Shown: positions 30,588 through 38,504, numbered from the stretch's first letter. The stretch is DNA of 43,221 bases from DASZGL01 sp035938875 (GCA_035938875.1 DASZGL010000098.1:1-43221), one strand, 5' to 3'. A program made the numbers and translations. Notes: generated by a model not told the origin, from the letters alone.

Positions 30588-32194
30588 GTGGCCGGTACCG
30601 GAGTGAACACAGTCGGCGCATCGGCCTCGAGCACGGTCCAGGTCGGTGTCAGGCTGACCAGCGACAGCAGGTCATGCTCAGCGACGACGACGGCGACGCC
30701 CGCAGCCGCGGCCGCCTCGAGTATGGCAGTGGCCAGCTGCCGCTCGGCGTCGTCGAGGCCGGCGAGGGGCTCGTCGCAGAGCAGCACCACAGGTCGAAGC
30801 AGCAACACGCGGGCGAGCTCGAGGCGGCGGCGCGCGCCGGCGGCGAGACGATCGCAGAGGGTTGCGCCACGGTCGGCGAGCCCGAGGCGGGCCAACCACT
30901 CGTCGGCGAGTATCGCCGCCTCTGCCGGCGAGCAGCCACCTGCCCGGGCGGCGAGGCGGAGTGTTTCGGCTGTCGTGCATCCAGGAAACCCGCCACCGTG
31001 CTGGGGCAGGAGGACAACCCCGGGGCGGCGAGCAATGGCACGGAGCAAGGTCGTCTTCCCCGAACCGTTGGGTCCCACCAGCCCGTGAATCGCTCCGGGC
31101 ACCACATCGAGATCGAGGCCGACCACCAGCGGGGGCCCGCTCCTGCCTGCGCTGGCGCTCAGGTCGCGGACGTGCAGGCCGGTGCTGCCTGACGCCGGCG
31201 CGGGGATCGGCCAGGCCTCCGCGCTGCGGGCCGCGGTTATCGGTTGGGCGGCCACTCGACCGCGACCGGCTCGGCGCAGCGGGAGCGAGGCGACCACGGC
31301 CAGAGCCAGAAATCCGGTCGCCAGCGCCTGGGCGCTGGGTGGGCCCGTGTACCCCGCCGCGGGAAGCGCCACCTGTCCGGCGATTCCCGCGACGACGGCG
31401 AGACCGGCGGCGGCGACCGGACCGGCGGGTCCGGCGAGCAGGGCGGCGACGAGGGGCAGCGCGGCCGCGTCCGGGGAGAACGCCGAGGGCGTCACCACAC
31501 CGGCGGCGTGAGCGGCAACCGCGCCGCAGCTGCCGGCGACCAGCGCGGCGACGCCGAGCACCTCAGCCTCGCTGCGGAGCGGACGGAGCCGAGCCATCGC
31601 CGCGCGTTCGCGGTCGCCGCCGACCGCCCGCCATCGCGGACCTGGTCCGGCGGCCAGCAGCACGGTGGCGACGCCGACTCCGATGACAGCGACGGCGAGG
31701 ACGACGTGGTACCCGCCGGCGGTGCCGAGAACGGCGACGTCGCCGCCGCCGAGAGGAAGCGACAGCCGGGGCAGCGGTCCCAGACCCGCCTCGGCGCCGG
31801 TGACCGAGGGATAGGCAAGGACGGCAGCCCCACCGCCGAGGACGGCGAGAAGGCTGAAGGCGAGGAATCGCGCGGCATCGAGGCCGCCCCCGACGAAGGC
31901 AAGCAGCGCGCCGGCCACGCCGGCCGCACCCGTCCCCGCGGCGACGGAGAGGGGAATGCCGACCCCGTGGATCGCCGCGATGCCGCTGACGTATCCCGCG
32001 GTCCCAGCCAGCGCAGCCATGGCCAGCGGCGGCCGGCCCGCGGCGACGGCGATCGCCGCACCGGCTGCGGGCCCGGCGAACGCCACGGCGGCGGTGAGGT
32101 CCGCAAGTCTCGGATCGGAGAGCGCCGCCGGCATCGCCGCGAGGACGACGGCGACCACGGCGAGGACGACCAGCCCGGGCAGCGACCGCCTCAC
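30584..32194 (-). CDS. LivM-LivG fusion: branched-chain-type ABC permease joined to ATPase
   Basis: 536 aa. The N-terminal 310 residues are an all-hydrophobic LivM-like permease with about eight to ten membrane segments (LVVLAVVAVVLAAM, LAFSLLAVLGGGAAVLA, VVLAVAVIGVGVATVLLA). A linker leads to a LivG-like ATPase from about 338: Walker A GPNGSGKT (374-381), Q-loop Gln398, signature position LAAGA (450-454) instead of LSxGQ, Walker B LLCDEP with Glu475, His507 switch (AEHD). GTG 32194 overlaps the LivH stop (GTGA); the same frame is open to 32935 only as a shadow of LivH. Fusion of LivM and LivG is uncommon but known in some lineages. Confidence 0.88.
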   Translation of the reverse strand: MRRSLPGLVVLAVVAVVLAAMPAALSDPRLADLTAAVAFAGPAAGAAIAVAAGRPPLAMAALAGTAGYVSGIAAIHGVGIPLSVAAGTGAAGVAGALLAFVGGGLDAARFLAFSLLAVLGGGAAVLAYPSVTGAEAGLGPLPRLSLPLGGGDVAVLGTAGGYHVVLAVAVIGVGVATVLLAAGPGPRWRAVGGDRERAAMARLRPLRSEAEVLGVAALVAGSCGAVAAHAAGVVTPSAFSPDAAALPLVAALLAGPAGPVAAAGLAVVAGIAGQVALPAAGYTGPPSAQALATGFLALAVVASLPLRRAGRGRVAAQPITAARSAEAWPIPAPASGSTGLHVRDLSASAGRSGPPLVVGLDLDVVPGAIHGLVGPNGSGKTTLLRAIARRPGVVLLPQHGGGFPGCTTAETLRLAARAGGCSPAEAAILADEWLARLGLADRGATLCDRLAAGARRRLELARVLLLRPVVLLCDEPLAGLDDAERQLATAILEAAAAAGVAVVVAEHDLLSLVSLTPTWTVLEADAPTVFTPVPAT

Positions 32195-33027
32195 CGCGAC
32201 CACCGCAGCGCCACCGCGAGCATGGCGACGGCGTAGGTCACCACCTCGCCGGCGCCGCCGAAGGCATAGCCGGCGACGGCCTCGGTGGCGCCGATCAGCA
32301 GCGCGGCGGCGCAGATCCACAACGGCGCGCCCAACCCGCCGGCGACGGCAGCGGCCAGGCCCTTCAGCGCAAGTGGTACCCCGGCGGTGGGCGACGGGGC
32401 CACCCGACCGGCGGCGAGGATCGCGGCGAGCCCGGCGAGCGCCCCGGCGAGGGCGAACGCCACCGCCCTGACCGTGGCGGTGTCGACGCCGATGGTCTCG
32501 GCGACGGTCGGCGAGGCGGCGGTGACGCGCAGCGCCGCGCCGGCGCGAGTGCGGCGCACCACGGCGCCGAGGCACAGGGCGATGACGGCGGCGACGATCA
32601 CCGTGATCACGTCGGAGGCCCGGACGACGCCGTCGCCGACGCGCCAGGTCGTCGACGCGTAGGGAAACGGATACGCCGCGTTGGGGTAGGCGGCGCTGAG
32701 CCCCTGACGTATGCAGATCCCGCCGGCGACGAGCGCCGCGGCGGCGAGCGCGGCACGCGTCCCCGACGGCCTGACCAGCACCCGCTCCATCACGAGGCTG
32801 GTGGCGCCGGCGACGACGATGGCCACCACCGCGCCGGGAGCCGCGGGCAGGCCGCCCGCGACGAGCGCGGCGGCGACCACCGCTCCGACCATGGCGGCGT
32901 CGCCGGCGGCGAGGTGGAGCACGCCGGAACCGCAATGCGCCGCATAAACGCCGAGGGCAACCAGCGCGTAGATCGCGGCGGCGGCGATGCTGTCGAAGGC
33001 GAGCTGCAGCGCGACGCCACCGCTCAT
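32191..33027 (-). CDS. LivH-like ABC permease
   Basis: 278 aa, hydrophobic throughout with about eight segments. SGVLHLAAGDAAMVGA fits the early loop of LivH, and GVDTATVRAVAFALAGALAGLA the conserved helix before the ATPase contact (EAA-like) region. It forms the other half of the membrane pore with the LivM part of the fusion. ATG 33027. It follows the MDR reductase gene by 18 bases on the same strand, so the reductase may be transcribed with the transporter. Confidence 0.86.
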   Translation of the reverse strand: MSGGVALQLAFDSIAAAAIYALVALGVYAAHCGSGVLHLAAGDAAMVGAVVAAALVAGGLPAAPGAVVAIVVAGATSLVMERVLVRPSGTRAALAAAALVAGGICIRQGLSAAYPNAAYPFPYASTTWRVGDGVVRASDVITVIVAAVIALCLGAVVRRTRAGAALRVTAASPTVAETIGVDTATVRAVAFALAGALAGLAAILAAGRVAPSPTAGVPLALKGLAAAVAGGLGAPLWICAAALLIGATEAVAGYAFGGAGEVVTYAVAMLAVALRWSR

Positions 33028-33045
33028 CGCGAGCTGCGCAGACGG

Positions 33046-34056
33046 CTAGGCGTCGCCGACCTTGAGCACCAGCTTGCCGACGTTCTCGCCGTTGAAGAGT
33101 TTGAGCAGCGCGTCATGAAACGACTGCAGGCCATCGACGACGTGCTCCTTCGGCGTCAGCTTGCCGGCGGCCATCCACCCGGCCATCTCGTCGATCGCCT
33201 CGGCGTAGCGATCCGCGTAGTCGAATACCAGGAACCCCTTCATGCTGGCGCGATCGACGAGCAGCGCCATGTAGTTGGCCGGGCCCAGGCGCGGCCCGGT
33301 GCTGTTGTACTGCGAAATGGCGCCGCAGATGACGATCCGAGCACCGCGGGCGAGCCGCGTCAACGCCGCATCGAGGATGTCGCCGCCGACGTTGTCGAAG
33401 TAGACGTCGACGCGATCCGGGCAGTGCTCGGCGAGGGCGCGCTTGACGTCCTCGTTCTTGTAGTCGATGGCCGCGTCGAAGCCGAGCTCGTCCACGATGA
33501 AGCGGCACTTGTCGGGGCCGCCGGCGATGCCGACGGCGCGGCATCCCTTGATGCGCGCGATCTGCCCCACCATCGAACCCACCGCCCCCGCGGCGGCGCT
33601 GACGACCACCGTCTGACCCGGCCGGGGCTGGCCGATGTCGAGCAGCCCGAAGTACGCCGTCAACCCGGTCACGCCCAGAGTTCCGAGGTACACCGGAAGC
33701 GGAGCCAGCGCCGGGTCGACCTTGTAGGCGCCGCTGCCGTCCGTCCGCGCGTACTCCTGGACCCCGAAGACGCCGTACAGGTGGTCGCCGACGGCGAAAT
33801 CGCTGTGCTTCGAGGCGATCACCCGGCCGACGCCGCCGGCGCGCATCACCTCGCCGACACCGACGGGCGGGACGTACGACCTGCCCTCGTTCATCCAGCC
33901 GCGCATGGCGGGGTCCAGCGAGACGTAGAGGACCTTGACCAGCAACTCACCGTCGGCGGGATCGGCCACCAGCTCCTCCGTGTAGCTCCAGTCGCTGGGC
34001 TTGACCGCACCGACCGGCCTTGCGGCAAGCCGGATCTGGTGGTTGAGGAGGGCCAT
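33046..34056 (-). CDS. MDR-family NADP-dependent oxidoreductase (CurA/leukotriene B4 dehydrogenase-like)
   Basis: 336 aa from ATG 34056. Typical features: QIRLAARPVG opening, substrate part YVSLDPAMRGWMN, Rossmann AAAGAVGSMVGQIARIKG, and YFDNVGGDILD before the last strands. No catalytic zinc Cys/His set is seen, as in the zinc-free alkenal/one reductase group. It likely reduces an alpha,beta-unsaturated carbonyl with NADPH. An ATG four codons upstream (34068) lies inside a TATGGT -10 element, which supports the inner start. It is the first gene of the minus-strand transporter block. Confidence 0.9.
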   Translation of the reverse strand: MALLNHQIRLAARPVGAVKPSDWSYTEELVADPADGELLVKVLYVSLDPAMRGWMNEGRSYVPPVGVGEVMRAGGVGRVIASKHSDFAVGDHLYGVFGVQEYARTDGSGAYKVDPALAPLPVYLGTLGVTGLTAYFGLLDIGQPRPGQTVVVSAAAGAVGSMVGQIARIKGCRAVGIAGGPDKCRFIVDELGFDAAIDYKNEDVKRALAEHCPDRVDVYFDNVGGDILDAALTRLARGARIVICGAISQYNSTGPRLGPANYMALLVDRASMKGFLVFDYADRYAEAIDEMAGWMAAGKLTPKEHVVDGLQSFHDALLKLFNGENVGKLVLKVGDA

Positions 34057-34063
34057 CGGCGAC

Positions 34064-34069
34064 ACCATA
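34064..34069 (-). promoter_or_regulatory. TATGGT -10 element, leaderless-type start of the MDR reductase gene
   Basis: TATGGT, seven bases, then ATG 34056 on the minus strand. Confidence 0.45.
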
Positions 34070-34141
34070 GCGTCGGCAGGTGCCCGGTCGTCCGAGGGCT
34101 ATGCGCCGGTCGTCAACTGCGACGCGAACGCGCCGCGTGAC

Positions 34142-34186
34142 TAGAGTGACCCTGATATGTTAGGTTACAGAGACACTCACAGATAA
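34142..34186 (+). other. TAGAGT element and nine-codon upstream ORF ahead of the LapA-like gene
   Basis: TAGAGT (34142-34147) is nine bases from ATG 34157, which opens MLGYRDTHR and stops at TAA 34184-34186. This ORF is in frame with the LapA-like ATG at 34205. Confidence 0.3.
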
Positions 34187-34204
34187 GCCTGGGGGTTCAA
34201 GGTC

Positions 34205-34663
34205 ATGCTGCTGCTCGTGATTCTCCTCCTCGCCCTCGCCGGTGCGGGCATGGGGGTCTATGTCGCCGGCAATGGTGGCGGCTCGTACGATGTCAGTTTC
34301 CTGGGACAGCACTGGAGCGGCGTCGACGCCTGGCTGCCGCCCCTGATCATCGCCTCGACCTTCGCCGCCCTGGGGCTGCTGGCCGTTGGCTACGGCTGGG
34401 TCCGCATCCGGATGCTGAAGCACGGCAACGACCTGCTTCGATCGGAGATCGCCCGCCTTCGTGGCGTGACCGACGCGGCGACGGAAACCGCCGCCGCGGA
34501 GCGACGCCTCGCCAGGCAGCAGATGAGCGCCGCAGCCCGCGACGATGGCCAGTCCTCTGACCGGATCCGGCGCTGGTTCGGCGTGCGTCGCAGCAGTAAC
34601 GGCGACACCCCTGAAGCCGCCGCGCCGGCGGCAGCCGTGGGCCAGGAGCGAATCGCCCACTAG
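34205..34663 (+). CDS. LapA/DUF1049-like two-helix membrane protein
   Basis: 152 aa. TM1 at about 2-21 (LLLVILLLALAGAGMGVYV), a short Gly-rich extracytoplasmic loop, TM2 at about 45-64 (PPLIIASTFAALGLLAVGYG), then a basic cytoplasmic helix with coiled-coil character (about 73-105) and a disordered tail. This is the layout of the LapA family; the biochemical role of these proteins is in envelope assembly in model organisms but is unproven here. AAGG five bases before the ATG is a weak Shine-Dalgarno. Confidence 0.7.
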   Translation: MLLLVILLLALAGAGMGVYVAGNGGGSYDVSFLGQHWSGVDAWLPPLIIASTFAALGLLAVGYGWVRIRMLKHGNDLLRSEIARLRGVTDAATETAAAERRLARQQMSAAARDDGQSSDRIRRWFGVRRSSNGDTPEAAAPAAAVGQERIAH

Positions 34664-34677
34664 CCCGTCAGGACGGG
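34664..34677 (+). terminator. Hairpin directly after the LapA-like stop
   Basis: CCCGTC and GACGGG with a 2-base loop (or 5 bp with a 4-base loop), immediately after TAG. No T-run. Confidence 0.35.
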
Positions 34678-34786
34678 TCACCATAGCGGCGCGGGCCCGC
34701 GCGCGAGAAGGAATCGCTGACGGGGTGTTATGGCTCCGTTGCACGTTCGTGCCGATTCCCTGTTCGGCGTCCCCGATGGCGACGCC

Positions 34787-34792
34787 TAGCCT
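34787..34792 (+). promoter_or_regulatory. TAGCCT -10 element ahead of a small ORF
   Basis: TAGCCT, seven bases, then ATG 34800; the same spacing as the other leaderless-type starts in the window. Confidence 0.35.
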
Positions 34793-34799
34793 CGCTGCG

Positions 34800-34931
34800 A
34801 TGCCCGAGCCTCGGGTGCCCAACGGCATTCGCAATCGCCGCCTCGACCGTCTCCGTCAGCGGATCTGGGTCTGGCGAATTCGCCTGCGCATCGGTCCTCG
34901 GCCCAAGTACATCCCACCCGCCCGGCGCTGA
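34800..34931 (+). CDS. Possible small Arg-rich protein (43 aa)
   Basis: The ORF starts MPEPRVPNGIRNRRLDRL and ends IPPARR; ten or more Arg residues and two Trp give a strongly basic peptide. Third codon positions are mostly G or C, as in neighbouring genes. The only support is the leaderless-type promoter spacing; no homology is recognised. It could equally be chance. Confidence 0.35.
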   Translation: MPEPRVPNGIRNRRLDRLRQRIWVWRIRLRIGPRPKYIPPARR

Positions 34932-35033
34932 TCTCGCCCCAGGGCAGGCTGATCGCCCCGGGGAGTGGTGAGCCGGCCACCAAGCCGTGGGTTTCTGCCA
35001 TGTTGTTGGCGGCGCTTGGCATTTGCCCACTGC

Positions 35034-35039
35034 TAGGCT
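35034..35039 (+). promoter_or_regulatory. TAGGCT -10 element ahead of the amidohydrolase gene
   Basis: It lies 13 bases before ATG 35053, giving a very short leader. TTGGCA at 35016-35021 resembles a -35 but the 12-base spacing is too short. Confidence 0.4.
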
Positions 35040-35052
35040 TGGTCGCGCAGCC

Positions 35053-36243
35053 ATGCCGACCGCGTTGCCGATCATCGACGGAGATGGGCACTTCGTCGAG
35101 CCGGTCGGTCTGTGGTCCGAATACGTGCCGTCGTCGATGCGCGATCGGATCCACGCGATCACCGGCGCTGACGGTTACATGGAGTCGCTGGTCCTCGGCG
35201 ACCACGTCCGCGATTACCGCCCCCGCCCGCATCCCTTTGACAAGGGCGACACGCTGCGACCGGGTGGCCTGCGACCGGGCCAGACGCTCGGTCGACGCTA
35301 CGAAGACGCCGAGCCCGGTGGATGGAATGCCACGCGCCGTCTTGCGGTGCACGACGCCGAGAACATCGTTGCCGCGGTGCTCTTTCCCACCCTCGGTCTG
35401 CAGCTCGGTTCGCTCGCCGATGCCGATGTCGCCCTGACCGCCTGCCAGGCGATCAACCGCTGGGCGGCCGACTACGCCGCCGCCGCGCCGGGCGAGCTCC
35501 ACGTCGTTGCCAGTCTTCCCGACCACTTCCCATCCCTCGCCGCCGCCGAGCTGCGCCGCTGCGTTGAGGAGCACGGCTTCGTCGCCGCGGCGATGCGGCC
35601 CAATCCCACCGTCGACGGGCGCCGCCTCGATCATCCCGATTTCGAGGTCGTCTGGCAGACGGCCGTCGATCTGGACGTTCCTGTCTGTATCCACGACGTC
35701 GGCGCCCTCGACCGGCCGCAGCTCGGCGCCGATCGCAGCGCCAACTTCCTGGTGCAGCACGCGGCGATCCACTCGTTCGAAGGCATGATGGCCTTCGCCA
35801 CCCTCTACCAGGGTGAGGTCTTCACCCGGCACCCGACCCTGCGCGTCGGTTTCATGGAGTCAGGGTGCGGTTGGGCGCCGTTCTGGGTCGAGCGACTCCA
35901 CGAACACGCCAAGGGCCTGGGTTGGCTGATCGACCCGCCGGCGCAGCGCGACCCTGCGGAGATCTTCGCGACGCAGTGTGTCGTCACCTGCGAAGGCGAG
36001 GAGTCGATGGTGCCCTATGTGCAGGAGCGGCTCGGCGACCAGTCGGTGCTCTGGGCAAGCGACTTCCCGCATTTCGACACCGAACCGCCGTTCAGCGCCG
36101 ACATCGTCAACCGCACCGACATGACCGACCGCCAGCGTGAAGCGGTGCTCCACGGCGCGGCGACGGCGTTCTACCGTCTCGACTGGGACCACATCCGGGA
36201 GAGGAACGCATCGCGTCGCGGCGTGGCCCTCGCCGCGCGCTGA
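35053..36243 (+). CDS. PF04909 amidohydrolase-family metal-dependent hydrolase/decarboxylase
   Basis: 396 aa from ATG 35053; an open extension to 34987 has no homology. IIDGDGHFVEP at the N-terminus and LWASDFPHFD near the C-terminus are the landmark motifs of the ACMSD-like amidohydrolase_2 family, with His and Asp ligands for a metal in a TIM barrel. The first His of the usual HxH pair reads Gly-Asp-Gly-His13, as in the family's 'DxDxH' variant. Family members hydrolyse or decarboxylate ring or acyl compounds, and are common in steroid and aromatic catabolic loci. The substrate is unknown. It converges with an AKR gene, 15 bases apart. Confidence 0.9.
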   Translation: MPTALPIIDGDGHFVEPVGLWSEYVPSSMRDRIHAITGADGYMESLVLGDHVRDYRPRPHPFDKGDTLRPGGLRPGQTLGRRYEDAEPGGWNATRRLAVHDAENIVAAVLFPTLGLQLGSLADADVALTACQAINRWAADYAAAAPGELHVVASLPDHFPSLAAAELRRCVEEHGFVAAAMRPNPTVDGRRLDHPDFEVVWQTAVDLDVPVCIHDVGALDRPQLGADRSANFLVQHAAIHSFEGMMAFATLYQGEVFTRHPTLRVGFMESGCGWAPFWVERLHEHAKGLGWLIDPPAQRDPAEIFATQCVVTCEGEESMVPYVQERLGDQSVLWASDFPHFDTEPPFSADIVNRTDMTDRQREAVLHGAATAFYRLDWDHIRERNASRRGVALAAR

Positions 36244-36258
36244 TCTACTGTCGGGACA

Positions 36259-37278
36259 CTAGTTCGGCGGAGGAGTCGCGCCGCCGACGAAGCGCATATC
36301 GGCGTAGCGATCACCGGCCGCCGCTCCCCGGGGTGCCACCTCCTCGATGCGTGCCCTGACGGCAGCGTCGACATTCACCCCGAGCGCGGCGACGTTTTCC
36401 TCGAGGTAGCTCCGGCGCTTGGTGCCGGGGATGGGAACGACGTCGTCGCCCTGCGCCTGTAGCCAGGCGAGGGCGAGCTGTCCCGGCGTGCAGCCAATCT
36501 CGGCGGCGATCTCTCGCACCCTGGCGACGAGGTCGAGGTTGCGCTGGAAGTTGTCACCTTGGAAACGCGGCAGGAACCGACGGAAGTCGTCGGCGGCGAA
36601 GTCGCTGGTGGAGGTGATCTGTCCGGTGAGGAAGCCGCGCCCCAAGGGGCTGTAGGCCACGATGCCGACGCCGAGCTTCCGTGCGGCCGGCAGCACCTCG
36701 TCTTCTATCTCGCGACTCCACAGCGACCATTCGCTCTGCAGGGCGGTGATGGGATGCACGGCGCATGCTCGCCGCAGGGTTTCGGGGGTCACCTCCGAGA
36801 GGCCCAGGTGACGGACCTTGCCCTGTACGACCAGCTCGGCCATGGCGCCCACCGTCTCCTCGATGGGTGTCGCCGGGTCGGCGCGATGACAGTAGTAGAG
36901 GTCGATGTGATCGACGCCGAGGCGGCTGAGCGACGCCTCACACGCCTGGTGTACGTACGCACGGTCGCCGCGCAAACGTCGCGCGCCGGAATTCTCGGGA
37001 TCGTGGACGATGCCGAACTTGGTTGCCAGCACGACGCTGTCCCGGCGTCCCCTGATTGCTCTGCCGACCAGCTCCTCGTTGGTGCGCGGCCCGTAGACAT
37101 CTGCGGTGTCGAGAAAGAAGGCACCGAGCTCCACCGCGCGGTCGATGGTCGCCAGAGACTCTGCGTCGTCGGTGGGCCCGTAGTGCTGGCTCATGCCCAT
37201 GCAGCCGAGCCCCTGCGCGGAGACGATGAGGGCCGGCCGTCCCAGGACTCGGGTGGCGATCGCCGACGCCTCGGTCAT
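36259..37278 (-). CDS. Aldo/keto reductase (AKR13-like)
   Basis: 339 aa, complete. GLGCMGMSQHYGP at the N-terminus is typical of the AKR13-like group. The catalytic tetrad is complete: Asp57, Tyr62 (TADVYGP), Lys87 (ATKFG) and His131 (YYCHRAD). The C-terminal VVPIPGTKRRSYLEENV segment binds NADPH. It reduces a carbonyl; substrate unknown. ATG 37278 lies eight bases after TAGACT on the minus strand, so a leaderless transcript is likely. Divergent from the sulfurtransferase gene. Confidence 0.93.
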   Translation of the reverse strand: MTEASAIATRVLGRPALIVSAQGLGCMGMSQHYGPTDDAESLATIDRAVELGAFFLDTADVYGPRTNEELVGRAIRGRRDSVVLATKFGIVHDPENSGARRLRGDRAYVHQACEASLSRLGVDHIDLYYCHRADPATPIEETVGAMAELVVQGKVRHLGLSEVTPETLRRACAVHPITALQSEWSLWSREIEDEVLPAARKLGVGIVAYSPLGRGFLTGQITSTSDFAADDFRRFLPRFQGDNFQRNLDLVARVREIAAEIGCTPGQLALAWLQAQGDDVVPIPGTKRRSYLEENVAALGVNVDAAVRARIEEVAPRGAAAGDRYADMRFVGGATPPPN

Positions 37279-37286
37279 CGGCCGGC

Positions 37287-37292
37287 AGTCTA
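37287..37292 (-). promoter_or_regulatory. TAGACT -10 element, leaderless-type start of the aldo/keto reductase gene
   Basis: TAGACT, eight bases, then ATG 37278 on the minus strand. Confidence 0.45.
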
Positions 37293-37327
37293 GTCGGTCG
37301 CCTCACCCCAGCAGCCATTTCGCCGCA

Positions 37328-37342
37328 GTAGCAGCGTGCTAC
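37328..37342. promoter_or_regulatory. Operator-like palindrome in the AKR/cysA divergent region
   Basis: GTAGCA-gcg-TGCTAC is a perfect 6+6 inverted repeat. Its right arm runs into TGCTACCCT, an extended -10 candidate (TACCCT, 37340-37345) for the sulfurtransferase, so a bound protein would block this promoter. Confidence 0.45.
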
Positions 37343-37394
37343 CCTCGCCGTCTCCACCTTCATGGTGGCTGCCAAACCCCGTGCGGAGGCGCAG

Positions 37395-38237
37395 ATGACC
37401 GAATACGCCAATCCCGAGGTCCTGATCGGCACCGAAGAGGTCGCCGCGCGACTTGGCGATCCTTCGCTGCACATCGTCGAGGTCGACGAGGACACCGCCG
37501 CGTACGAGCGCGGCCACATTCGCGGCGCCACCGCGCTCAACTGGCGCGACGACCTACAGGAGGCCAGCAGTCGCGACCTGGTCAGCGGGCCTCACTTCGA
37601 GCAGCTCATGGGCGCGCGCGGCATCGACGAGAAATCCACTGTTGTTCTCTATGGTGGCAATAACAACTGGTTCGCCGCGTACGCCTACTGGTACCTCAAG
37701 TACTACGGGCATGCCGACGTTAAGCTGATCAATGGTGGCCGCAAGAAGTGGGAGCTCGAGGGTCGCGAGCTGACCACCGACACTCCGCAGGTCCGCCCCA
37801 CCACGTACCGTGCGGCGCCGGCGAACAAGGCCATCCGCGCACTGCGCGAAGAGGTCCTCGCCAGTGTCGGCAAGGTGCCCATGGTCGACGTACGCTCGCC
37901 GGAGGAGTTCGCCGGCATCCTCGCCGCACCCGCTCACCTGCCCCAGGAGCAGGCGCAGCGCAACGGGCACATCCCTGGTGCGCGCAACGTTCCCTGGTCT
38001 CGCGCGGCCAATGACGACGGTACCTTCAGAAGCGCCGACGAGCTGGCGACCATCTACACGGGGCAGGCGGGACTCAATCCCCAGGAACCCGCGATCGCCT
38101 ACTGTCGCATCGGCGAACGCTCGTCGCACACGTGGCTCGTGCTCCACGAGCTGCTCGGCTTTCCCAACGTCAAGAACTACGACGGATCCTGGACTGAGTA
38201 CGGTTCATTGGTCGGCGTTCCCATCGAGCGAAGCTGA
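37395..38237 (+). CDS. cysA: Thiosulfate sulfurtransferase (rhodanese), CysA type
   Basis: 280 aa from ATG 37395, with CGGAGG six bases upstream. Two rhodanese domains. The N-terminal one (about 8-125) is structural and has no active Cys; the C-terminal one carries the persulfide Cys237 in CRIGERSSHTW, followed by YDGSWTEYGSLVG, nearly the same as the mycobacterial CysA2/SseA-type enzymes. It transfers sulfane sulfur from thiosulfate to an acceptor such as cyanide or a thiol. A hairpin CCACC/GGTGG (37354-37368) lies in its leader. DUF1416 follows after 9 bases, as in mycobacteria. Confidence 0.94.
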   Translation: MTEYANPEVLIGTEEVAARLGDPSLHIVEVDEDTAAYERGHIRGATALNWRDDLQEASSRDLVSGPHFEQLMGARGIDEKSTVVLYGGNNNWFAAYAYWYLKYYGHADVKLINGGRKKWELEGRELTTDTPQVRPTTYRAAPANKAIRALREEVLASVGKVPMVDVRSPEEFAGILAAPAHLPQEQAQRNGHIPGARNVPWSRAANDDGTFRSADELATIYTGQAGLNPQEPAIAYCRIGERSSHTWLVLHELLGFPNVKNYDGSWTEYGSLVGVPIERS

Positions 38238-38246
38238 GAGACAGCC

Positions 38247-38504
38247 ATGCAGCTCATTGGCAGGGTGTTGCGCGAAGGCGAACCGGTCGGCGGCGCCTAC
38301 GTCCGGCTGTTGGGCCCATCGGGCGAGTTCACCGCCGAGCTGCGCACCGACGATTCGGGACATTTCACCTTCTATCCGGTGGAGGGCTCATGGACGTTGA
38401 TCGGCATGCTCCCCGGTGGCATCGAGGTGAAATGCAGCGTGATCCTCAACACCGGACAGACCGCCGAGGTGGACCTCGAGGTGTCGAAGCTGGCCAGCTC
38501 CTGA
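38247..38504 (+). CDS. sseC: DUF1416 protein (SseC-like), cysA partner
   Basis: 85 aa, Ig/carboxypeptidase-regulatory-like beta-sandwich. GRVLREGEPVGGAYVRLLG, DDSGHFTFYPVEGSWTL and AEVDLEV are the conserved blocks. DUF1416 is known as a gene that follows cysA in Actinomycetota; it is shorter than the mycobacterial SseC, which has an extra N-terminal segment. It is probably in one transcript with cysA and involved in the same sulfur step; the mechanism is unknown. GAGAGA before the ATG is a weak ribosome site. Confidence 0.88.
   Translation: MQLIGRVLREGEPVGGAYVRLLGPSGEFTAELRTDDSGHFTFYPVEGSWTLIGMLPGGIEVKCSVILNTGQTAEVDLEVSKLASS

Larger units (their letters stand above)
34664..35052. other. 389-base interval with a possible small gene only
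   Basis: Besides the hairpin at its left end, it holds a perfect 14-bp palindrome GCGCGGGCCCGCGC (34689-34702), the small ORF at 34800-34931 and a TAGGCT element at 35034-35039. Nothing else is recognisable. Confidence 0.6.

Noticed and set aside
32195..32935. N-terminal extension of the LivM-LivG fusion frame
   Set aside because: It lies entirely over livH and encodes an Arg-rich sequence; GTG 32194 with a GTGA overlap is the natural start.
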